A DNA stretch of 24,458 nucleotides, taken from NCBI GenBank assembly GCA_015680685.1, contig MNCI01000255.1, forward strand, positions 126,182 through 150,639, written 5' to 3'. The DNA is from Gnetum montanum. Its lineage: Eukaryota; Streptophyta; Gnetopsida; Gnetales; Gnetaceae. This document shows, in pieces, positions 19,417 through 24,458 of this stretch (position 1 is its first letter; each line of letters opens with the position of its first letter). The notes below the pieces were generated by a model, which did not search any database, was not told where the DNA came from, and was given only the letters and a program-made list of their open reading frames with translations. The position numbers and the translations under genes were made by a program.

Positions 19417-19554
19417 ATACAAGTTATTTGTATGAGTTGCATAGATTAAGCTCAACCGTAATATACAAGTTATTTGTATGGGTTGCATAGATTAAGCTCA
19501 ACTGTAATATACAAGTTATTTGTATGAGTTGCATAGATTAAACTCAACCGTAAT
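19417..19554. repeat. 46-bp tandem repeat, exactly three units, each with a hairpin
   Basis: Units begin at 19417, 19463 and 19509 with ATACAAGTTATTTGTATG and differ at only three positions by eye. Each holds the inverted repeat ATACAA-gttat-TTGTAT. The near identity means the duplication is recent compared with the surrounding transposon decay. Confidence 0.9.
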
Positions 19555-20544
19555 ACCTTCGTTGATTTTGTTTATAATACAGTTTGCAATACAGGAATCT
19601 AGTTGAAATACAATAATATCAGCATGCCTAATAGAGTAAGTTGGCTACCCAAAGAGGGTTTGTGCTACCATAAGCCAGATAGCTATGGGTGTAAATATCC
19701 CAATTTTTTTAAAGCTTGGCTGAATATCAATTACATCTCCACCCTGCGCTTTCATTTTTCTCGAGTATAAATAGACAAGTCACGTGAATGAATAGCCTAA
19801 TGTAACCCTATTTTCAATCTTTCATTGACGTTAATACTTGTTCCATTTATAGGTGAAGACAAATTTGGCAGTAAAGAAAATTTATACATTTTGTATTCGG
19901 CACACAAACACCTATGAAGCGTAACAGGGGAAAAATGTGGCAAGTTGACGAAGTGGGAAACGTATAAACCAAAAACATTGAATCTGCAGCTGATTTTTGC
20001 ATAGTTTACTACAGACCAGTAGCTTCTCAATACACAAAACAAAACAGACAGAAATCGTGCTACTTTAATAGACAAAATACCATCCCCACCCTTAAAAATC
20101 ATCATAAAATCAACTTTAAGCAAACAACATCTTTACACATAAAAATTTCTTTGTTTATTGGTTCGATCCATTTAATTATGAATTTTAAAATATATATACA
20201 TATTTATACGGTATAGAGAATTTTAGAACTGCTACATCTCAGGGACGTAATAGAAAATTCGGTTTCAGCTTCACAGGATCACGACGTTGAAGTTGACACT
20301 TGCTTTGGTTTATCCACGTTAAAATCACTCCTGATTTCCAACAATATTCGATATAATTTATTTCAACACATGGCAGTTAAGAAATGCAGTTGAAGTTCCA
20401 ATAATGTCCGGTTGATGCTTAAACCAACTGAAGATGAATTTACGGTACAATTTAGTATAAATTTTGATAACAATATTAGGTTGAGATAATAAGTTGCAGT
20501 AGCCTCCTATTCCTCACACAGATTCATCAGGCTAATATAAATCC
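19555..20544. other. AT-rich region with TATA and G-box motifs, no gene recognised
   Basis: At 19765-19785 the plus strand reads TATAAATAG and then CACGTG (a G-box core). A promoter would usually have the G-box upstream of the TATA box, so this order argues against a simple plus-strand promoter. The minus frame at 20123-19797 is Phe/Leu/Val-rich and unrecognised. Around 20185-20215 there is a TATATATACATATTTATAC run. Confidence 0.3.
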
Positions 20545-20550
20545 TTTATT
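20545..20550 (-). promoter_or_regulatory. Poly(A)-signal-like AATAAA downstream of the DRB copy
   Basis: The minus strand reads AATAAA in TTGTAATAAAGGATTT, about 150 bases after the DRB stop. This is a sensible spacing for a copied 3' UTR. No adjacent A-tail is visible. Confidence 0.35.
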
Positions 20551-20698
20551 ACAATTTCCACGCAGTGAGCTTCTTCTAATCTAATTACATTGAAACTGAA
20601 AACATAATAATCTAATTCCATAGAGACTGCCTCTACATCGGGACGCGGGGGTCTTTAGTTGCCAGTAACATGGGTGAATAGTTTCCTCCCTGCAAGCT

Positions 20699-21232
20699 TT
20701 ATTCTTCATCACTTATCTCCGGAGATTGAAGCTGTGCAATGCTGGGATTCAGTGATATTGAGGCATCCAGGCTCCCAAGTTCCTTCAATGATTGCCAGGT
20801 CCCCAGGGCAGTGTTCTTTTTTCCTTGTTTCTTCGTTCTTGCAGCTTTCCCCGTAAACGCCCCTTTAGCACCCTTTACCATGCTCAAGAACACACGTAAA
20901 TGCCCCAGGCTTGCTGTTACGGTTGAGTAAGTCGGTAAAGGTATTTCGATCTTCGCCACCATTGCTTGCAGCAAGTTTTTGCGCATGCTTGCTCTGTCTA
21001 AGATCCCTTCCAATGGATTCCTCCGTACAAATGTGTGAAATGCTACTTCTGCCACTGCCTCCTCGGCTTGTCATAACGTGCTGAAAAACCTGGGACTTGC
21101 GAAAGTTTCATTGTTAAAACTCACCACTGCTTTAAAACGGGGAGCATGATCCAAACCTTCATGTATGCAATAGTATGAGTGCAGGTTGAAGCAATTCCGT
21201 TGGGACCATTCTTGCAACTGGTTTCTGAACAT
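20699..21232 (-). pseudogene. DRB: Intronless DRB-family dsRNA-binding protein copy, one in-frame stop
   Basis: Plant DRB proteins bind double-stranded RNA and partner Dicer-like enzymes in small-RNA pathways. From ATG at 21232 the minus strand reads MFRNQLQEWSQRNCFNLHSY, the canonical DRB start. The first dsRBD spans about residues 1-70, with EGLDHAPRFKAVVSF. A second dsRBD runs about 83-153, with RKNLLQAMVAKIEIPLPTYS, TASLGHLRVFLSMVKG and the RNA-contacting helix AARTKKQGKKNTALGTWQSL. The only break is TGA at 21073-21071 (codon 54), exactly where the family has Arg before QAE, i.e. CGA-to-TGA at a CpG. The frame closes at 177 codons with SPEISDEE, much shorter than most DRBs (about 350-450). 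No intron interrupts either domain. It may be a retrocopy, or expressed by readthrough or as its second dsRBD alone from Met 60 (21055). Confidence 0.85.
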
Positions 21233-22235
21233 CTCTGCACCACAACATTCAAAAGAAAAGAAGTGGAGTTAGGGTGTGAAGAGAATTCCATGTGGGGTGT
21301 GTCTCCCCTTCCTAAATCACAAATCCTTAAATTATTGATGCTTTTAAATACCAGCCATTATCAACGTCTCCCTGCTGACAACTCAACTACCGATCATTCA
21401 GCATACAAACTTAGGTCTTTTTCCAAGATATAATACTAACTGCCCATTCACAGTAGTCATTCTTGCTGCCTTTCCTCTGCACATCATAATTCAAATGGCA
21501 GTAGCTAAAATGATAGTTCAACTTGATCTGCAAGCTTTGCCGTTTGTCCTCTGATTTTCCCTAAACGTATGTGGCTTCCATTTTTACATCGCCCCGGCCC
21601 AGACGTAGACACTGACTGTTATAGCAATGAGAGTTTTGCTGCAATTACTATTTTTGTTGCACTTATTGTCCCTATGTTTACACACCACTCCTAGGAAACT
21701 TTTTAAACTACATGCTACTTGCATGACCAATCCACTAACATTACACAAAAAAACTGGAGGTTGCAGGGAGTCTGAACCTTTCCCTATGCAACTCCAATGA
21801 TTTTGGTGGCATGTTTGGTAGGGTTCGCATGGTGGCTGACTGGGAGTGAAACGGAAATTGCACGGTACGGAAATTCTGACTTCCTGAATCAGATCCTGGG
21901 TGGTCACCATTGGAGGCGATTCAGAAGATTTTGAGTTCCGCAGATTTTGGACCTATGGTGGCCTGATTCGCAGCGGCCTCTGATTCAGTTGGTGGACGCT
22001 GTACCGAGTAGCCTCTATGTTCCACCTAATACGCCAAGCACGTCTATGCATGATCGAGTTTGCTTGCTGCAATTTGTGAGCATGTTTATGGAAGCCACGG
22101 AACGTTGAACAGCTTTCCACGTTCTGAAAACCCAATCATGTTTTGCTGCAAGTCCCATTGCCTGCTGGGTTTCTGTGGTGTTCTTGAAGGAGTAGATGGT
22201 GTGCGCAATCATGGTCTCTCTCTCTCTTGATTAGG
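21233..22235. other. Unassigned; long nearly open minus frame
   Basis: On the minus strand, 22135 to 21584 is one frame broken only by one TAG at about 21955. The first part is His/Arg/Gln-rich (HKHAHKLQQANSIMHRRAWR); the second is Cys/Ser-rich (CEPYQTCHQNHWSCIG). An overlapping minus frame at 22212-22015 also stays open. I recognise no domain and cannot say which frame, if any, was coding. Confidence 0.25.
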
Positions 22236-22346
22236 ATGGGTACTGTGAGTCAGGATCTGGTCACCGAGATCTTCCTATGGCCCCTGCCCGCCAAGGCTTC
22301 CAGCCGGTGTACAGACCATAGACGACAGCATGATCATCAACAATAA
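22236..22346 (+). pseudogene. Possible F-box fragment
   Basis: A 36-codon frame begins MGTVSQDLVTEIFLWPLPAK and continues ASSRC. This resembles the start of an F-box (consensus LPxDLVxEILxRLPxKSLxRFRCVCKxW), the Skp1-binding module of SCF ubiquitin ligases. An extra residue (WP for R) and the loss of the V-C-K-x-W end indicate decay. Stops follow at once, and no kelch or LRR partner is seen downstream. Confidence 0.35.
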
Positions 22347-23262
22347 TGTAACAGCTATTGACTATTGTTGCTTTTTGCTTCCTGCCACTTGGGATCTAGC
22401 CATGCGGTCATGCAAACCTCTTGCATGACCACGTGTGGTGCACTGGAACCCTGATTAGGCTCCCGAAACTTAATCACAACGGCCTTCCTTAAAATAAACC
22501 CTATTTTGGAAAGAATTTTTGTTAAATATCTTTTCTTGATTCTTTTGTCAAAGGCTATAACTACATTATGTTATGTTTTAATAAACAAATAAATAGATAA
22601 AACGTTTGATATTGTTTTTTCTTCTTCTTCTTTTAGTTTCGTTTTCACTTTTGTGAGGTTTGATGTGCAAGTTTCTAAGGGAGCAGAAGAGGCAGAAGTT
22701 CAGGCGGAAACAGAGGGAAAAATCAAAACCGATAAAACCCTCCTCACAATTAGATGTAGGGGATTTGGCAGCCAGAAAAGGGAAATCCGAAGAATCTTTT
22801 CTTGGATTGTCTTACTAAATCAATCTTGGAGGTGCTTCTGGAAGGAGTTCAGTGAGTTGTGAATGGATCTGAGAGCTAGAAGTTGTAGACTTTTTTGAGG
22901 AGGTGTACTTCCTGGAGGCACGGGAAGATAAGCTTGTACAATCAACCGTCCATTTTGCTAATTAGATCTAGTGCTCAAATTTGAGCTAAGTCTTGCTAAA
23001 CCCTATTGTTTGTTATTGTGAGCTTTAATTTCTGTTGTATGATAAAGGTTTCAAATATAAAGCCTTTATTTGTATTTGAAGTTTATGAGCTTTTAGTTAC
23101 TTTAAACTTTCATTTGCTGAGCTTGTTTAATGAACAACCATTTTATTTTTCTGGTTAAGTTACCAATTCAAAGAGCTATTTCGTCTAAATTTCCTTGTTA
23201 AAGTTATTTAAAATTATCAATGTTATTTTACTTGATAAAACACCATGTGGCACTTTCCAACT
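22347..23262. other. Unassigned; poly-pyrimidine run and small open frame
   Basis: TTTTTTCTTCTTCTTCTTTT at about 22615-22635 is followed by a 69-codon plus frame (22653-22862, MRFDVQVSKGAEEAEVQAET..., Glu/Lys-rich), which a pyrimidine tract and AG could precede as an exon. There is no recognised domain. The sequence beyond is AT-rich and without genes. Confidence 0.25.
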
Positions 23263-23317
23263 GAGACTATTATCGAGTTTCTGTACCTGTACAAGAGGTG
23301 CCCTAGGCAATAGTCTC
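23263..23317. repeat. Interrupted inverted repeat
   Basis: GAGACTATT (23263-23271) and AATAGTCTC (23309-23317) are exact reverse complements around a 37-base loop that itself contains the near-palindromes TGTACCTGTACA and TGCCCTAGGCA. Possibly a structured RNA or a foldback relic, possibly chance. Confidence 0.4.
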
Positions 23318-23870
23318 TTAAAATGAGCTTTTGTGGTTGTTGCTATATGACTAATATTTATGCATCAACAATGAGATTCTAAGATTTTTTTATCAAACAA
23401 TTAAAAAAAAATCTTCTTCTTCTAAAAATTTCCTTATTATTCCTTTTATTTGTGAACCTAGAGATCTCTGACCATACTCTATTATATCTATTATATGATT
23501 TTTTGTTCCTTTCATAGCATTCTACTTTTGCAAGAATAAAAGTCATTATTTATGATAGTCATTAATAAAGAAAACTACCATTTTATGATTAAAAAAGTTA
23601 AATTACACCTTCTCATAGGTAGGGCCTTAGATTATGGTTATTGGTTTTGTGAACAATTGATAAAAGGAGTGTTGATGTGGTTACAAGTGGCTAAATCACA
23701 TCTTTTACCTCTATATAATATTGTTCTACTTGCATTTCCTATGTGAAAGCTTAAGCTAATATAAAATTTGAAAATTTCACTTCAAATTCCCTTCAATATT
23801 AGCAACTGATTTCCTGTTATTGCAAGAAACTAAAATACAAAATAATTTAATTAGTTAATACTATTCCGAT
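23318..23870 (+). other. AT-rich region; short frame resembling the Tat gag N-terminus
   Basis: The open frame at 23552-23746 starts MIVINKENYHFMIKKVKLHL. This resembles MINEEDYNFMCAKIQASLS at 7594 both in protein and in DNA (ATTAATAAAGAAAACTACCA against ATTAATGAAGAAGACTACAA). It may be a second, very diverged fragment of the same retroelement family. Nothing else is recognised. Confidence 0.25.
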
Positions 23871-23879
23871 CTTGTATGC

Positions 23880-24060
23880 CTTATTTTACTTGATTTTACT
23901 TAGTTGCTCTCTTATTTTACTTTGTTTTTACCTAGTCTTACTTTTTTTTTACCTCATTTAATCATCATTGGCCCTAGTTTACCTTGTAGTGACCTTGTAT
24001 GATCTCACTTTACCTTATTCTACCCTGCTTAGCATTATTTTACTATGTGTTGGATCTTAG
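23880..24060. repeat. T-rich region of repeated TTTTACTT/TTTACCT words
   Basis: TTATTTTACTT, TTTTACTTAG, TTATTTTACTTTG, TTTTTACCTAG, TTTTTACCTCA, GTTTACCTTG and CTTTACCTTAT follow each other with irregular spacing. It is low-complexity, of a type often seen in old LTRs or transposon tails. No ends are visible. Confidence 0.4.
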
Positions 24061-24257
24061 TTTTGCTCTGCATTGCTCTGTTGTTGCAGTGCTTTTGCAT
24101 TATTTTAACATTGTTTAACAACTATGTTACATAGATGCCACTTAATATGCTATTGGTTGAACTACAAGGTTTGAACATGGATATATGAACACCTCTAAAC
24201 CTGTTTGGATCCTATGGCGATGTTGAATGATCATTTGAGCTCAAATGCTTAGATTTT

Positions 24258-24446
24258 GTGTCTGGAAACCTCTTCAACCATATAGCCTCAATAGAGAAAG
24301 CCTTAGAGTGGCTAGAGTACGTTGTTAAGACTCTCAACTTAGAGGCCAAAGACATCACGAAAGGCTCTCTAGTTGAAATTTCTATTATAATGCATAACGA
24401 TGAGGAGAAAACACTAAAACTAAGTTCCTCACTTGAATCTCAGTAG
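24258..24446 (+). CDS. Unrecognised open frame at right end
   Basis: The 62-codon frame MSGNLFNHIASIEKALEWLE... is Glu/Lys/Leu-rich with a heptad-like start, similar in flavour to the coiled-coil N-terminus of retroelement proteins. It ends just before the window edge at a TAG, after which the same frame could continue. Too little is visible to name it. Confidence 0.2.
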   Translation: MSGNLFNHIASIEKALEWLEYVVKTLNLEAKDITKGSLVEISIIMHNDEEKTLKLSSSLESQ

Positions 24447-24458
24447 ACTCAAGACATT

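Noticed and set aside
19765-19785. TATAAATAG plus CACGTG as a plus-strand promoter
   Set aside because: The G-box lies downstream of the TATA box and no supported gene follows; motifs alone are expected by chance in AT-rich DNA.
20659-21074. Plus-strand and second minus-strand open frames over the DRB copy
   Set aside because: The two-dsRBD reading explains this DNA; the other frames have no domain.

Overview
This looks like nuclear DNA of a seed plant, probably a gymnosperm. The reasons are long stretches of old, nested, methylation-scarred LTR retrotransposons, very low gene density, plant regulatory-gene copies (GIF/AN3 and DRB families), and no bacterial or organellar signature. The gymnosperm call is an inference from the wording of the GIF copy and the repeat style. 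I see no intact gene, rRNA, tRNA or CRISPR array. Everything recognisable is a decayed element or pseudogene.

Layout. (1) 1-1426: minus-strand end of a Ty3/gypsy element, with gag running off the left edge, a tRNA-Asp-type PBS and one LTR (575-1426). (2) 1427-6628: a minus-strand Ty1/copia element. Its right LTR (5362-6628) is complete, and an iMet-type PBS, gag with one stop and one slip, a polypurine tract and part of the left LTR (1427-1909) follow. The gypsy LTR interrupts that left LTR exactly at 1426/1427. (3) 6629 to about 11019: a plus-strand, much older Tat/Ogre-like gypsy element whose presumed 5' LTR end is cut by the copia insertion. A PBS-like tract, a 20-bp tandem repeat, gag with about 20 in-frame stops, a zinc-knuckle remnant and a retropepsin remnant can be read. 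No reverse transcriptase or integrase follows. (4) 11663-14540: a decayed gene on the opposite strand with at least six exon-like blocks bounded by plausible GT-AG junctions. It is possibly an antisense accessory gene carried by the Tat-like element.

(5) 15.2-24.5 kb: a different landscape with more CpG and fewer transposon remains. It holds an intronless broken copy of a GRF-interacting factor gene (15513-16071, plus), an intronless copy of a two-dsRBD DRB-family gene with a single in-frame stop (20699-21232, minus), a possible F-box fragment (22236-22346), several small tandem repeats (51 bp, 7 bp, 46 bp) and long stretches I cannot assign.

How it fits together: nesting order and stop-codon density agree that the Tat-like element is oldest, copia intermediate and the minus-strand gypsy youngest. 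The GIF and DRB copies look like retrotransposed mRNAs. The most unusual item is the intron-bearing antisense gene block beside a gag-protease module that lacks RT and integrase.
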